Of a stretch of 64,000 nt of DNA, positions 27,648-36,880 are shown piece by piece. The notes beneath the pieces were generated by a model. That model was not told where the DNA came from. It ran no database searches and saw nothing but the letters and a program-made list of their open reading frames with translations. Position 1 is the stretch's first letter, and each line of letters begins with the position of its first letter. Origin of the DNA: Pseudomonas sp. RIT-PI-S (lineage in GTDB: Bacteria; Pseudomonadota; Gammaproteobacteria; Pseudomonadales; Pseudomonadaceae). The translations under genes were made by a program, and so were the position numbers. The stretch spans positions 158,090-222,089 of the forward strand of contig NZ_JANZKJ010000009.1 of NCBI RefSeq assembly GCF_025642975.1. The letters run 5' to 3'.

Positions 27648-29939
27648 TTATTGCTCGTTCAAGCAGCGCACCCGATAAACCCCCGCCGTGACTTCAATGC
27701 CGTGGGTATCGTGGGCGAAGCCTGGGAACTCGCGGTCGAAGCGTTCCAGCGCCTTCAGGTAGCTGAGGAAGGGGCCGTCGGCGGGGCCGGCATTTTCGCC
27801 CGGCATCAGCAAGGGTATGCCTGGCGGGTAAGGCACCACTCCGGTGGCTACGGTGCGGTTGGCCGCCTCGTCGAGGGTCAGCAGTTCGCCTTCGCCGCGC
27901 ACCAATCGCTCGTAGGCCTGGACGGGGCTGAGCCGCGCCTCCGGCAGTTGGCCGAACGCATGCGCCATTGCCGAGGCGGTGCCCTGTTCGCGCATGCCGG
28001 TAAAAATCGCCTGGCAGAGGTCGCGCAAGCCCATCTGGCCATAACGCTCCTGGTTGCCGCGCACCAGGTCCGGCAGGCACAGCTCCAGGTGCAGGTTCTC
28101 GTCGTAGTCGCGCTTGAAGTCCAGCAGGCCGTTGACCAGCGTGCCCCATTTGCCCTTGGTGATGCCGATGGAAAACAGGAACAGCAGGGTGAAGTCCGTG
28201 GTTTTCTCCACCACGATGCCCAGCTCGCCCAGGTAGGCACTGACTACGCAGGCGGGAATGCCGAACTCACCGAGGCTACCGTCCTCACCCATGCCAGGGG
28301 TGAGCACCGAGACTTTTATCGGGTCGAGCAGGCAATAGTCGTCTTCGAGTTCGCCAAAGCCGTGCCAAGCTTCCCCTGGGTGCAGCACCCAATGTTCCGG
28401 TTGGGTGCGTAGCAGCATAGGGTCGGCGTCGTGGAACGCCACCGCCTGTCCATAGATCGTCACCTGGGTGGGCTGCCAGCAGCTGAAGAACCACTGATCC
28501 TGCGCGGCGAGGTCCGCCTGCATGCGCGAGATCACCTGGCGGAAGGCCACGGCTTCCTCGATGGATTCGTTGGTGAGGATCTGCCCGTTGGGGGCCTCCA
28601 TCATCGCCGAGCTCACATCGCACGAGGCCATGATCGCGTAGTTGGGCGAGGTGGACGCATGCATCATGAAAGACTCGTTGAAGCGGCCATGCTCGATGGC
28701 GTTGCGCCCGTCGCGCACGTGGATCATCGACGCCTGTGACAGCGCCGCGAGCAGCTTGTGGGTGGACTGGGTGGCGAACACCGTCGGGCCGTTCGGGTCG
28801 TGGGCCGCCGGGTCGCCGTGCATGGCGAAGCGGTCCCGGTACAGCGGGTTGAAGCGCGCGTAGCCATACCAGGCCTCGTCGAAGTGCAGGCGGTCCACGC
28901 TCTGGCCGAGCAGCTGCTCCACCCGACGCACCTGATAGCACAGGCCATCGTAGGTGGAGTTGGTGATGATCGCGTGCACCGGCGCAGGGTCGATGGCCTC
29001 GGTGACCAGCGGGTTGGCGGCAATGCTGGCGCGCACTGCCTCGGCCGTGAGCGCGGCAGGCGGGATCGGGCCGATGATGCCGTAGCGGTTGCGCAGCGGC
29101 AGCAGGTACGTGGGGATCGCTCCGGACAACGTCATCGCATGCTCGGCAGACTTATGGCAGTTCCGGTCGCACAGCGCCACTTGGTTGCGGGTCACGCTGG
29201 CCATGAGGATGACCCGGTTGGAGGTGGAAGAACCGTTGGTCACGTAGTAACTGCGGTGGGCACCGAACACCTTGGCGGCATAGCGTTCGCCCTGGCCGAT
29301 CGGCCCGCTGTGGTCGAGCAGCGAGCCCAGTTCGCCCACTGAGATGGACAGGTCCGAGCGCAGCAGGTTTTCCCCGAAGTATTCATAAAACGCCCGCCCG
29401 GCGGTGCTCTTGAGGAAGGCCGTGCCGCCGGCATGGCCTGGGGTGTGCCAGGAGTACTCGTACTCGCGCGAGAACTTTAGCAGGGCGCTGAACATCGGCG
29501 GCAACACCGCCTGCCGGTAACGCTCGATGGCCGCCAGGATGCGCCCGCTGAGGAAGGCGCTGGTGTCTTCCGGCAGCCAGATGAAGTCGTCGGCATGTTG
29601 CATCACCACCAGCGGTACGTTGCTGGCGGTGCTGCGGTCACTGATCAGGAACACCGGCACCCGGGTGTTGCGCTCGCGCAGGCTTTTGAGCAACGCGATG
29701 CAGGCGCGGTGGTTGTCGCTGGTGTCCATGCCCCAGTTCAGCAGCAGGCACTGGATAGCGGGGTCCGCGCGGAGGATGGCACCGGCGTCTGCCAGGGATT
29801 CAGACAGCAGCACACTGATGTCGCGGGCTTCCACGTCGGCGATCAGTTGGCCGAGTGCGCGGCCGAACACCGTCCGTTTGTCTGGCGCTGCGCTGACCAG
29901 CAGCGCGAGCATGCCAAGGCTGCGTTTGTTGTCGTTCAT
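27648..29939 (-). CDS. AdiA-like Orn/Lys/Arg decarboxylase
   Basis: PLP-dependent cytosolic decarboxylase of 763 residues. It has an N-terminal wing domain (1-140), a fold-type I core with SWHTPGHAGG, RNCHKS, DEAWYGY (D354) and the PLP lysine K395 in QSTHKLLAALSQAS, and the C-terminal domain. By eye it resembles inducible arginine decarboxylase AdiA more than ornithine decarboxylase SpeF (shared DRLHFDEAWYGYARFNP, GPTVFAT, YPPGIPML). Decarboxylation consumes a proton and yields a polyamine, so a role in acid stress or polyamine formation is likely. It lies 8 bases downstream of a potE-like antiporter gene, whose known substrates are ornithine and putrescine. Substrate therefore remains open: arginine, lysine or ornithine. 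Confidence 0.85.
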   Translation of the reverse strand: MNDNKRSLGMLALLVSAAPDKRTVFGRALGQLIADVEARDISVLLSESLADAGAILRADPAIQCLLLNWGMDTSDNHRACIALLKSLRERNTRVPVFLISDRSTASNVPLVVMQHADDFIWLPEDTSAFLSGRILAAIERYRQAVLPPMFSALLKFSREYEYSWHTPGHAGGTAFLKSTAGRAFYEYFGENLLRSDLSISVGELGSLLDHSGPIGQGERYAAKVFGAHRSYYVTNGSSTSNRVILMASVTRNQVALCDRNCHKSAEHAMTLSGAIPTYLLPLRNRYGIIGPIPPAALTAEAVRASIAANPLVTEAIDPAPVHAIITNSTYDGLCYQVRRVEQLLGQSVDRLHFDEAWYGYARFNPLYRDRFAMHGDPAAHDPNGPTVFATQSTHKLLAALSQASMIHVRDGRNAIEHGRFNESFMMHASTSPNYAIMASCDVSSAMMEAPNGQILTNESIEEAVAFRQVISRMQADLAAQDQWFFSCWQPTQVTIYGQAVAFHDADPMLLRTQPEHWVLHPGEAWHGFGELEDDYCLLDPIKVSVLTPGMGEDGSLGEFGIPACVVSAYLGELGIVVEKTTDFTLLFLFSIGITKGKWGTLVNGLLDFKRDYDENLHLELCLPDLVRGNQERYGQMGLRDLCQAIFTGMREQGTASAMAHAFGQLPEARLSPVQAYERLVRGEGELLTLDEAANRTVATGVVPYPPGIPLLMPGENAGPADGPFLSYLKALERFDREFPGFAHDTHGIEVTAGVYRVRCLNEQ

Positions 29940-29947
29940 AGGGGTCC

Positions 29948-31330
29948 TTATCGAATCGGGGCGGCGCTACGGGCAGGGTCGTGGCTGGCGCTGGTGCATT
30001 GCACCGGAACCTGAAACACCCCTTTGGCCTCGAGCCGCATCAGGCGGTTGTTGACGAAACCGAACAGCGTGTAGCCGAAGATCGTCGCCAGGCCGCCCAT
30101 CATCAGCGCCTGCTCGCCTGAGCTGTACAGCGCCAGGTAGCTGTACGCCGCGGCCAGCCAGGCCACCAGGTTAGTGATCAGCGCCTTGCGCGGCGGGACC
30201 TCGCAAACCTTTTGCAGGGTCATGAGCGCGGCCATGGAAAGAATGTACGGCACCAGGTTAGTCACCACTGCCAGGTTTACCAGCACGTCGAACTGCTTGG
30301 AAAGGTCCGGGCTGATGGTCAGCAGCGCCATCGCCGTTTGCACCGCGAGCAGAATGAGCATGCCAATGATCGGCGTTCCGGCGGCATTCACCCGGCTGAA
30401 CACCGGCAGAAAGTAGCCGGTGTCCGCCGAGCTTTTGAACACCTGGGCGATGGTGAACTGCCAGCCGAGCAGCGACCCTACGCAGGCCAAAACCATCGCG
30501 GCCATCACCAGGTTGCCGACCATTGGGTTGAACATCTGCGCGAACACCAGGCCGAACGGCGCCGTGGACGCGGCCAAGGTTGGGTTGTCGATGATGCCGG
30601 CCACCACGTTGGTTGAAACGATGTAGACCACCGCGGCGCCCAAAGTGCCGCCCAGCACTGCGATCGGCACGTTGCGCTCGGGGTTTTCCACGGCGTCGGT
30701 GTTGGCGCAGGCGGACTCAAGGCCGAGAAATGCCCACAGGGTGATCGACACCGATGCCCCGGCGGCGTCGAACCAAGGCATTTGGTGCGGGTTCCAGCCG
30801 GCGGCATAGACGTCGGCCTTGAACCAGAACCAGCCGACGGTGGACACCACCACCACCGGCGCGATCACTCCCCAAACGGTGATCGCGCCGATGCGCCCGG
30901 TAATGCGGGTGCCGCCGAAGTTGGCGAAGGTCGTCAGCCACAGCAGGCCGATGGTACAGAGAGTGATCTGCACGGCGCTGAGGGTGACACCCAGCAGCAC
31001 CTGGATATACCCCACCGCGGTGACGCCAATGGCCACGTTGGCGATCAGCAGTGACAGGCCGTAGGTGTAGTTGGTCAGGTAGTTGCCCCCTTTACCGAAG
31101 GTGTATTCGGCGTAGCCGCCCATGCCGCCGCTTTTGCGGCTGAGCATGCCGCAGCGGGCAAAGGCATAGGCCAGGGCAAGCGAGCCGATGGCCGTTACCA
31201 ACCAGGAAAGAATGGAGATAGCCCCAACCTGGGCGAGCTTGGCGGGCAGCATGACGATTCCCGAGCCCAACATGTTCACTGCGGTGAGCAAGGTCAGCTG
31301 AACCACGCTCATTTTTTGTGCTTGCGCCAT
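29948..31330 (-). CDS. potE: PotE-like amino acid/polyamine antiporter (APC family)
   Basis: Inner-membrane antiporter of 460 residues with 12 TM helices. It is very close to E. coli PotE by eye: VQLTLLTAVNMLGSGIVMLP, RKSGGMGGYAEY, WAFLGLESACANTD, NPERNVPIAVLGGTLGAA and GSLLGWQFTIAQVFKSS. PotE exchanges putrescine for ornithine. With the decarboxylase 8 bases downstream it forms a two-gene unit that would import the amino acid and export the amine. The C-terminus has a short extension not seen in PotE. The exact exchange pair depends on the decarboxylase substrate. Confidence 0.85.
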   Translation of the reverse strand: MAQAQKMSVVQLTLLTAVNMLGSGIVMLPAKLAQVGAISILSWLVTAIGSLALAYAFARCGMLSRKSGGMGGYAEYTFGKGGNYLTNYTYGLSLLIANVAIGVTAVGYIQVLLGVTLSAVQITLCTIGLLWLTTFANFGGTRITGRIGAITVWGVIAPVVVVSTVGWFWFKADVYAAGWNPHQMPWFDAAGASVSITLWAFLGLESACANTDAVENPERNVPIAVLGGTLGAAVVYIVSTNVVAGIIDNPTLAASTAPFGLVFAQMFNPMVGNLVMAAMVLACVGSLLGWQFTIAQVFKSSADTGYFLPVFSRVNAAGTPIIGMLILLAVQTAMALLTISPDLSKQFDVLVNLAVVTNLVPYILSMAALMTLQKVCEVPPRKALITNLVAWLAAAYSYLALYSSGEQALMMGGLATIFGYTLFGFVNNRLMRLEAKGVFQVPVQCTSASHDPARSAAPIR

Positions 31331-31444
31331 CGACCATTCCTTTTAGGGAAATGGTTCGTTATAGCCCACGCCGCAGGCACGAAGGTTGACGCCGGTCAGG
31401 TTCGTGCAAGTTCGGTCAATAGGGGTAGCGCGTAAAACCCATTG

Positions 31445-31481
31445 AAAAAGCCCCGTAATCGGTTGATATACGAGGCTTTTT
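31445..31481 (-). terminator. Rho-independent terminator after the methyltransferase gene
   Basis: AAAAAGCCCCGTA and TACGAGGCTTTTT form a 13-bp stem with one G-U pair and an 11-base loop. It carries A/T runs on both sides, so it can work in either direction. It begins 17 bases past the stop of the minus-strand methyltransferase gene. Confidence 0.88.
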
Positions 31482-31498
31482 ATTTGGCGAGATCGGAA

Positions 31499-32167
31499 TT
31501 ATTCGCGCTGCAGCAGATAGCTGTTCTCGAACCCGTACACGCAGCCGAGCACATGGAAGCCCTTAAAGTAACCACCAGCCCGCAACAGGTCGACCGCCGG
31601 GCCTACTTCCGGGGAGTGTTCGAAGTCCCGGTAGTCGTCGAACACCACGAACCCACCGGACACCACCTTGGGTGCGTAGAGCAGGAAATCGAGCAGCACG
31701 TTGCGCCCTTCGTGCCCCCCGTCGATGTGCAACAGGGCGATCTCCGACGAGAAGCTGTAGAACCGCTCGGCACAGAGTTCCGAATAGCCCCTGAGAATGT
31801 GCGCATCGGGGAACAGTTCGGTCTTGTAGTGGCACAGTTCTTCGAACTGGTTAGGCAGCACAAAGGGATCGATACCGATCACACGGCGCTGGTGGTTGCA
31901 GATTTCGTTCATCAGCACCAAGGATTTGCCCTTCCACACGCCAATCTCCACCACGTCGCCCGGAACCTGTTCGATCAGCAAGCAGAGATAACCCAGCAGG
32001 CGCACATGATCATGGAACGACAGCTCGCGGCGCCGCATCGCCTGGTCGGCCGGCAACGTCGCCTGCGCCTGTTCGAAATGCTCCCCGATCAGGTCCCAGA
32101 CTTGCGAGATATGGCTGTTCAATTCCGGGTTGCCGATGAAGGCATTGAGCTCGTTTAGAGTAATCAT
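31499..32167 (-). CDS. Class I SAM-dependent methyltransferase-like protein
   Basis: Protein of about 222 residues with a Rossmann-type methyltransferase core: GDVVEIGVWKGKSLVLM as the SAM-binding motif I, RVIGIDPF as motif II, and ALLHIDGGHEGRNVLLD followed by GFVVFDDYRD. The IDGGH and FDDY acidic stretches resemble TylF/MycF and Methyltransf_24-type enzymes that use a metal. The substrate is unknown. ATG 32167 (MITLNELN) is preferred over one 15 codons upstream, which adds a basic tail; neither has a strong ribosome binding site. It stands alone, followed by a clear terminator. Confidence 0.7.
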   Translation of the reverse strand: MITLNELNAFIGNPELNSHISQVWDLIGEHFEQAQATLPADQAMRRRELSFHDHVRLLGYLCLLIEQVPGDVVEIGVWKGKSLVLMNEICNHQRRVIGIDPFVLPNQFEELCHYKTELFPDAHILRGYSELCAERFYSFSSEIALLHIDGGHEGRNVLLDFLLYAPKVVSGGFVVFDDYRDFEHSPEVGPAVDLLRAGGYFKGFHVLGCVYGFENSYLLQRE

Positions 32168-32298
32168 GTGTGTTCTGACCGCCTGAAATGGAGAAGGGCG
32201 CCTGCAATGCATTCGGCCGAGGATGCACCTCGAAACGAACCTGGCTACTTGAAAAAGTAACCCGCATAACGCCCACCCGCAACTTGGCGACCGTTCGG

Positions 32299-33294
32299 CT
32301 AGCCGTTAAGCATTTTCATCGCCGCCTCGCTATAGCGTTCTCCCGCCACGGCATCGGCCGAGCCGAAGATCGCATCCAGCTGGGCCAGCTCCGCGGCGTC
32401 CAGGGTCACAGTGGCAGCCGCGACGTTGCTTTCCAGGTACTTGCGCTGCTTGGTGCCGGGGATCGGGATGATGTGCTCGCCTTGGGCCAGCACCCACGCC
32501 AGCGCCAGTTGCGAGGCGCTGATGCCCTTGTTGCTCGCCAGTTCTTTAACCTTCTCTACCAGTGCCAGGTTGCGCGTGAAGTTCTCGCCCTGGAAGCGCG
32601 GGCTGAAGCGGCGATAGTCATCCGCGGCGAAGTCCTCCGGAGTACGCAGCTCACCGGTAAGAAAGCCTCGGCCCAGCGGGCTGTAGGCAACGAAGGCGAT
32701 GCCCAGGCGGCGGCAGGTAGCCAACACGGCGTTATGTTCCGGATCGCGTGACCAGAGCGAATATTCGCTCTGCACCGCTGCCAGCGGATGCACCGCATGG
32801 GCTCTTTCGATGGTGGCCGCGCTTGCCTCGGAGATCCCGATGTGGCGCACCTTGCCAGCCTTGACCAATTCAGCCATGGCGCCGATGGTGTCTTCGATCG
32901 GCACATTAGGGTCGATACGGTGCTGGTAGTACAGGTCCAGGTAGTCGGTATCGAGCCGCTGCAGGCTGCCCTCGATGGCTTCACGGATGTACTCCGGGCG
33001 CCCGTTCACCCCGCGGGCATGCGGGTCGCTGCCACGAACGATGCCGAACTTGCTGGCCAGGTAGAGCTGCCCACGCTTGCCCTTGAGCGCACGCCCCAGC
33101 AGGGCTTCGTTGGTATAGGGGCCATACATGTCGGCGGTGTCGAACAGCGTCACCCCCAGCTCGAGCGCGCGGTGCAGCGTAGCGATCGCTTCCTGTTCGT
33201 CGACGCCGGTGGTGTAGAAGTCCGACATGCCCATGCAGCCCAGGCCGATGGCGGATACCTGCGGGCCCTGCTGGCCCAATTGGCGGGTGATCAT
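32299..33294 (-). CDS. Aldo/keto reductase
   Basis: NADPH-dependent oxidoreductase of 331 residues in the AKR11/13-like bacterial group. The barrel carries the catalytic set Asp-Tyr-Lys-His in [23 protein letters not shown] and YYQHRIDP, and the cofactor-binding tail [15 protein letters not shown]. It probably reduces aldehydes or ketones; the substrate is unknown. Divergent from a LysR gene 112 bases away, which is its likely regulator. Confidence 0.9.
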   Translation of the reverse strand: MITRQLGQQGPQVSAIGLGCMGMSDFYTTGVDEQEAIATLHRALELGVTLFDTADMYGPYTNEALLGRALKGKRGQLYLASKFGIVRGSDPHARGVNGRPEYIREAIEGSLQRLDTDYLDLYYQHRIDPNVPIEDTIGAMAELVKAGKVRHIGISEASAATIERAHAVHPLAAVQSEYSLWSRDPEHNAVLATCRRLGIAFVAYSPLGRGFLTGELRTPEDFAADDYRRFSPRFQGENFTRNLALVEKVKELASNKGISASQLALAWVLAQGEHIIPIPGTKQRKYLESNVAAATVTLDAAELAQLDAIFGSADAVAGERYSEAAMKMLNG

Positions 33295-33406
33295 GTTCGT
33301 GCCTCCCTTTTCTGAATGTGAAGGCAGTGTCCTGCAACGCCGTTTCTGGATAAACCGGCGGTTTTTGTTTTAACTATTCGCCCTATCTAAATAATGAGCC
33401 CGCGCG

Positions 33407-34330
33407 ATGGACCGATTCCAGGCAATGCAGGTGTTCAGCCGCATCGTCGAGCTGGGCGGTTTTGGCAAGGCCGCCGATGACCTGGGCCTGCCCCGCGCCA
33501 GCGTGACCCTGGCGATCCAGCAGCTGGAGGCGCACTTGGGCGTGCAATTGCTGCAACGCACCACCCGCCAGGTACGGGCCACGCTCGACGGCGAGGCGTA
33601 TTACCAGCGTTGCCGGCAGCTGCTCGACGACGTGGACGAGCTCGAAGGTTCTCTGTCCGTGCAGCGGGGCCGGCCACGCGGAACCTTGCGGGTAGACATG
33701 CCTGCCACCTTCGGCTGCACCTGGCTATTGCCGCGGCTGCCTGAGTTCTATCGCCGCTATCCGGAGCTGCAGCTGGACATCGCCTTTAACGACCGCCAGG
33801 TCCATCTGCAGCGCGAGGGCGCCGATTGCGCCATCCGCGCCGGCAACCTGGTAGACCTGGCCCTGGCGGCGCGGCCGATCGTGCGGATGCGCCAGGTCAC
33901 CTGCGCCAGCCCTGGCTACTTGGCGGAGGCCGGCCTGCCACGGCGGCTGGAAGACCTCGCCAGCCACCGCGCGGTGAATTTTCCCTCCAGCAGCGGGCGG
34001 TTCTTCGGCTTTGAGTTCGAAGTGGGCGGGCAGGTGCGTGATCTTCAGCTGCCGGGGGTGCTCGCGGTCAACAGTGCGGACGCTTACGTGACAGCCTGCG
34101 AGGCGGGGTTCGGCCTGGTGCAGGTGCCGTGCTACCACGTGCAGCGGCAACTGGCCGCCGGCACGCTGGTCGAAGTTCTGCCCCAGCATCCCGTGCCGGC
34201 CTGGCCGGTGTTCGCGGTCTACCCGCCGCACCGGCAACTGTCGTCCCGGGTGCGGGTGTTTATCGACTGGGTGATCGAAGTGCTGCACGGCCTGGCCGAA
34301 GCGCAGCCGCACCTGATGATCAAGGCGTAG
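33407..34330 (+). CDS. LysR-family transcriptional regulator
   Basis: Regulator of 307 residues: N-terminal winged helix (FSRIVELGGFGKAADDLGLPRASVTLAIQQLEAHLGVQLLQRTTRQV) and a periplasmic-binding-like effector domain. It follows the CrgA/DmlR-like branch (RGTLRVDMPATFG, DCAIRAGNL). Divergent from the aldo/keto reductase gene. The nucleotidyltransferase-like gene begins 7 bases after its stop and may be cotranscribed. Confidence 0.88.
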   Translation: MDRFQAMQVFSRIVELGGFGKAADDLGLPRASVTLAIQQLEAHLGVQLLQRTTRQVRATLDGEAYYQRCRQLLDDVDELEGSLSVQRGRPRGTLRVDMPATFGCTWLLPRLPEFYRRYPELQLDIAFNDRQVHLQREGADCAIRAGNLVDLALAARPIVRMRQVTCASPGYLAEAGLPRRLEDLASHRAVNFPSSSGRFFGFEFEVGGQVRDLQLPGVLAVNSADAYVTACEAGFGLVQVPCYHVQRQLAAGTLVEVLPQHPVPAWPVFAVYPPHRQLSSRVRVFIDWVIEVLHGLAEAQPHLMIKA

Positions 34331-34337
34331 GTTGGCT

Positions 34338-34916
34338 ATGAAATTGACGGCTGAAGGGTTGGTCGGGTTAGCGATGGCCAATCCAATGAACGCGGAAATC
34401 GCCGCACGCCTGCCTTCGCTGCGTCTAGAGCAGTGTTGGCTCACCGCAGGGTGTCTGTTCCAGGCCGTGTGGAATCACTGTTCGGGCCTGCCACCGGAAT
34501 GGGGCGTGAAGGATTACGATGTCTTCTATTTCGATGACGATCTGTCCTGGGAGGCCGAGAATGAAGTGATAACGTCGGCTCAGCACCTCTTTCATGACTT
34601 GAAGGTCGACATCGAGATCAGGAACCAGGCCCGCGTCCATCTGTGGTATAGCCACCGGTTTGGCAAGCCTTATCCTCAGCTTCGCGCCGCGACAGACGGG
34701 ATTGATCGTTATTTGATCGCCGGCACCTGTATCGGGTTATCCCCGGATACAGGTGAAGTCTACGCCCCTTATGGTTTCGCCGACGTGGAGCAAGGGGTGC
34801 TTCGTATCAATGAAAAAAACCCCCACCCGGATTTATTTCAGCACAAGGCCAGGCATTATCAGGCTCGTTGGCCTTGGCTGAAGATCATTGACCCGGCCGT
34901 TACCCCAGCAACCTAG
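34338..34916 (+). CDS. Nucleotidyltransferase-like protein (DUF925/NTP_transf_6 type)
   Basis: Protein of 192 residues. An LTAGCLFQAVWN opening helix is followed by GVKDYDVFYFDDDLSWEAE, where the two Asp of DYDVFYFD match the acidic pair of a minimal nucleotidyltransferase, and VDIEIRNQARVHLWY gives the third acidic strand. The full set suggests an active enzyme, but no substrate is known for this family. The ATG at 34338 is used. It follows the LysR gene by 7 bases; the functional link is unclear. Confidence 0.75.
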   Translation: MKLTAEGLVGLAMANPMNAEIAARLPSLRLEQCWLTAGCLFQAVWNHCSGLPPEWGVKDYDVFYFDDDLSWEAENEVITSAQHLFHDLKVDIEIRNQARVHLWYSHRFGKPYPQLRAATDGIDRYLIAGTCIGLSPDTGEVYAPYGFADVEQGVLRINEKNPHPDLFQHKARHYQARWPWLKIIDPAVTPAT

Positions 34917-34957
34917 GGGCCTGAGCGGTTAAATCCGCAGCCTACTGCGCAGCCCTA

Positions 34958-35851
34958 TCACTCGCCGCTGCCCTTCAGGAACGGCAACAGCTGTTCCAGC
35001 ACTTCGGCAGGCGACTGCTCCGGTTGGAGGTGGCCGCCCGCGATCGCCTTGCCCCTTACGTCCGGTGCCCACTGCCGCCAGAGGTCGAGCGGGGTTTGGG
35101 CGCTTTTGCTTGATTGCGGCCATAGCACCAGCACCGGGCATTGCAGCTGGTCCGCGGCGGCGCGGTTCGCCGCGTCGTGGTCCAGGTCTTCCTCGGCGGC
35201 GCTTCGGTAGTCCTCGCACATGGCGTGGCGCACGTTGGGGTCACGAAATGCCTTCACGTAAGCCTCCACCACGGCGGGCTCGAGGTTGTGCAACCCGCCG
35301 GCCATCCTGCCCAGCGTGCTCAGGATAAAGGCGTCCGGGGCGGCGGCCAGCAGCCGCTCGGGCAGGTCGAAGGGCTGGGCCAGAAAGAACCAATGAAAGT
35401 TCGCCAGGCCGTAAGCCATGTCCACCGCCTGCCAGGCATCCAGGGTGGGCGCCACGGTCAGCGACGCATAGCGCTCCACGCAGCCGGGGTAGTCCAGCGC
35501 CAGCCGGTAGCCGGCGCGCGCGCCGCGGTCATGCCCGACCACGCTGAAACGCGTAAAACCTAACTGCTCCATCAGCTGAGCCAGCGCCGTCGCCACCCGC
35601 CGTTTGCTCCAGCGCGGCTGGCTGCCGTGCGTTTTGCTGGCGCCGTAACCGGGCAGGTCTGGGGCGATGACCGTGAACTGCCGGGCCAGCACCGGGGCGA
35701 TATGGCGCCACGTGAGGTGGGTTTGCGGGTAACCGTGCAGCAAGAGCACGGGCGGGCCGGCGCCGCCCAGCACGCCTTCGAACGCCACCTCGCCGGTGTC
35801 GATCCGCAGCGCCGAAAAACCGGGGAACAGCTCATCGATATCAGCAGTCAT
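34958..35851 (-). CDS. Alpha/beta hydrolase, haloacetate dehalogenase type
   Basis: Hydrolase of 297 residues with HGYPQTHLTWR as oxyanion region, VGHDRGARAGYRLALDYP as nucleophile elbow with Asp, and IAGGHLQPEQSP with the catalytic His. The GHDRGAR form is very close to fluoroacetate dehalogenase (DehH1). Halide-stabilising Trp/Tyr cannot be checked without alignment, so epoxide or ester hydrolysis is possible. It is related to the protein at 15743-16606. The start follows the upstream alpha/beta hydrolase gene by 12 bases, and both may be expressed under the MerR-type regulator. Confidence 0.83.
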   Translation of the reverse strand: MTADIDELFPGFSALRIDTGEVAFEGVLGGAGPPVLLLHGYPQTHLTWRHIAPVLARQFTVIAPDLPGYGASKTHGSQPRWSKRRVATALAQLMEQLGFTRFSVVGHDRGARAGYRLALDYPGCVERYASLTVAPTLDAWQAVDMAYGLANFHWFFLAQPFDLPERLLAAAPDAFILSTLGRMAGGLHNLEPAVVEAYVKAFRDPNVRHAMCEDYRSAAEEDLDHDAANRAAADQLQCPVLVLWPQSSKSAQTPLDLWRQWAPDVRGKAIAGGHLQPEQSPAEVLEQLLPFLKGSGE

Positions 35852-35863
35852 CAGGCATCTCCG

Positions 35864-36772
35864 TCACCGCGCTGCGGCGGCCTCGATAAAGGTCGCCAGG
35901 TCACGATTGAAGCGATCGGCTTCTTCGATAAAGGGCGCGTGCCCGGCATTAGCGTAAAGCAGCGTCTTGGCCCTGGGGTTGAGCGCCAGCGCGCGTGCGA
36001 TCGCCGGCCTGGCCTGCACTAACGCATCCTGCCCGCCGTACAGCAACAGCAGCGGCACCTTGACCCCGCCCAAGCCGCGAGCAGCATCCACGCTCATGGC
36101 CTGCACCGAGCGCTGCATGTCCCAGGAGGCCATCGCGGCATTGGCGAGCAATCGTTCGAAGGTGCGGCTGTCTGGCGGGGTGTGGAAGCACAACGCAAGG
36201 AAGGCGCGAATGGCGTCCAGGTGGATGTTCAGGTCCGTGGAGGTCAGGTCGCGGTACACCTGCGGGTGCGCCACGATCTGCTCTGGCTTTAATTCGATCA
36301 CTCCGTCCACGTAGACCGCGCCGGCGAGCTGGCCATCGCCGTACTTGGCCAGGTAGTTGGAGATTACGGCTGCGCCCAGAGACCAACCCACCAGCACGGG
36401 CTTTTCAACCTTGGCGGCCTGCATTACCGCCTGTAGGTCGTCGGCCCAGCGATTGCCCTCGGTGTAGGCTTCGGCGCTCGTGGGTTTGCCGGAAAGGCCG
36501 TGGCCGCGCAGGTCGTAGGTGATCATCCGGTAGCGCGCTAGTAGCGGGCTTTGAATTTGGGCGTTCCAGTTCAAATGACTGCCCAGCAGCCCGTGGACGA
36601 ACACGATGGCCGCGCCCTGCGGGTTGCCGCTTTCCTCGACGGCGAGGGCAACGCCATCTGGCGCAGTGACCGTGTAGCGCTTGCCATCGGCCTGGGCGGG
36701 GGCCATGGCGGCCAGCAAAGCGGCTGAAATGAACAGGGCATAGAGGCTTCGTAAAAGGGCAGGGTAGGTCAC
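35864..36772 (-). CDS. Exported alpha/beta hydrolase
   Basis: Protein of 302 residues with an N-terminal signal peptide (LYALFISAALLAAMAPAQA). The alpha/beta hydrolase core has FVHGLLGSHLNWN, the serine nucleophile in VGWSLGAAV, an Asp region near LLYGGQDALV, and the His in NAGHAPFIEE. It is a likely periplasmic esterase of unknown substrate. It is divergent from a MerR-family gene with a 108-base gap that holds a MerR-type dyad, and lies 12 bases upstream of the dehalogenase-like gene, forming a two-gene unit. Confidence 0.83.
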   Translation of the reverse strand: MTYPALLRSLYALFISAALLAAMAPAQADGKRYTVTAPDGVALAVEESGNPQGAAIVFVHGLLGSHLNWNAQIQSPLLARYRMITYDLRGHGLSGKPTSAEAYTEGNRWADDLQAVMQAAKVEKPVLVGWSLGAAVISNYLAKYGDGQLAGAVYVDGVIELKPEQIVAHPQVYRDLTSTDLNIHLDAIRAFLALCFHTPPDSRTFERLLANAAMASWDMQRSVQAMSVDAARGLGGVKVPLLLLYGGQDALVQARPAIARALALNPRAKTLLYANAGHAPFIEEADRFNRDLATFIEAAAAR

Positions 36773-36804
36773 GACAGGGGCTCCAGGGTGGGTAACGGCC
36801 TGAA

Positions 36805-36835
36805 GCTTGAACCCTCACGCCAGTGTGAGAGTCAA
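36805..36835. promoter_or_regulatory. MerR-type operator/promoter with 19-bp spacer
   Basis: On the minus strand a TTGACT -35 (36830-36835) is followed by a 19-base spacer holding the dyad ACTCTCAC-N6-GTGAGGGT (one mismatch between arms; 36811-36832), then a poor -10 (TCAAGC). The plus strand reads as a similar TTGAAC element. Overlong spacers with a central dyad are the hallmark of MerR-activated promoters. Confidence 0.6.
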
Positions 36836-36880
36836 GCACAAACAGCCGTGCCCGATTTCACTCCGCAGCAGGTGACCCGC

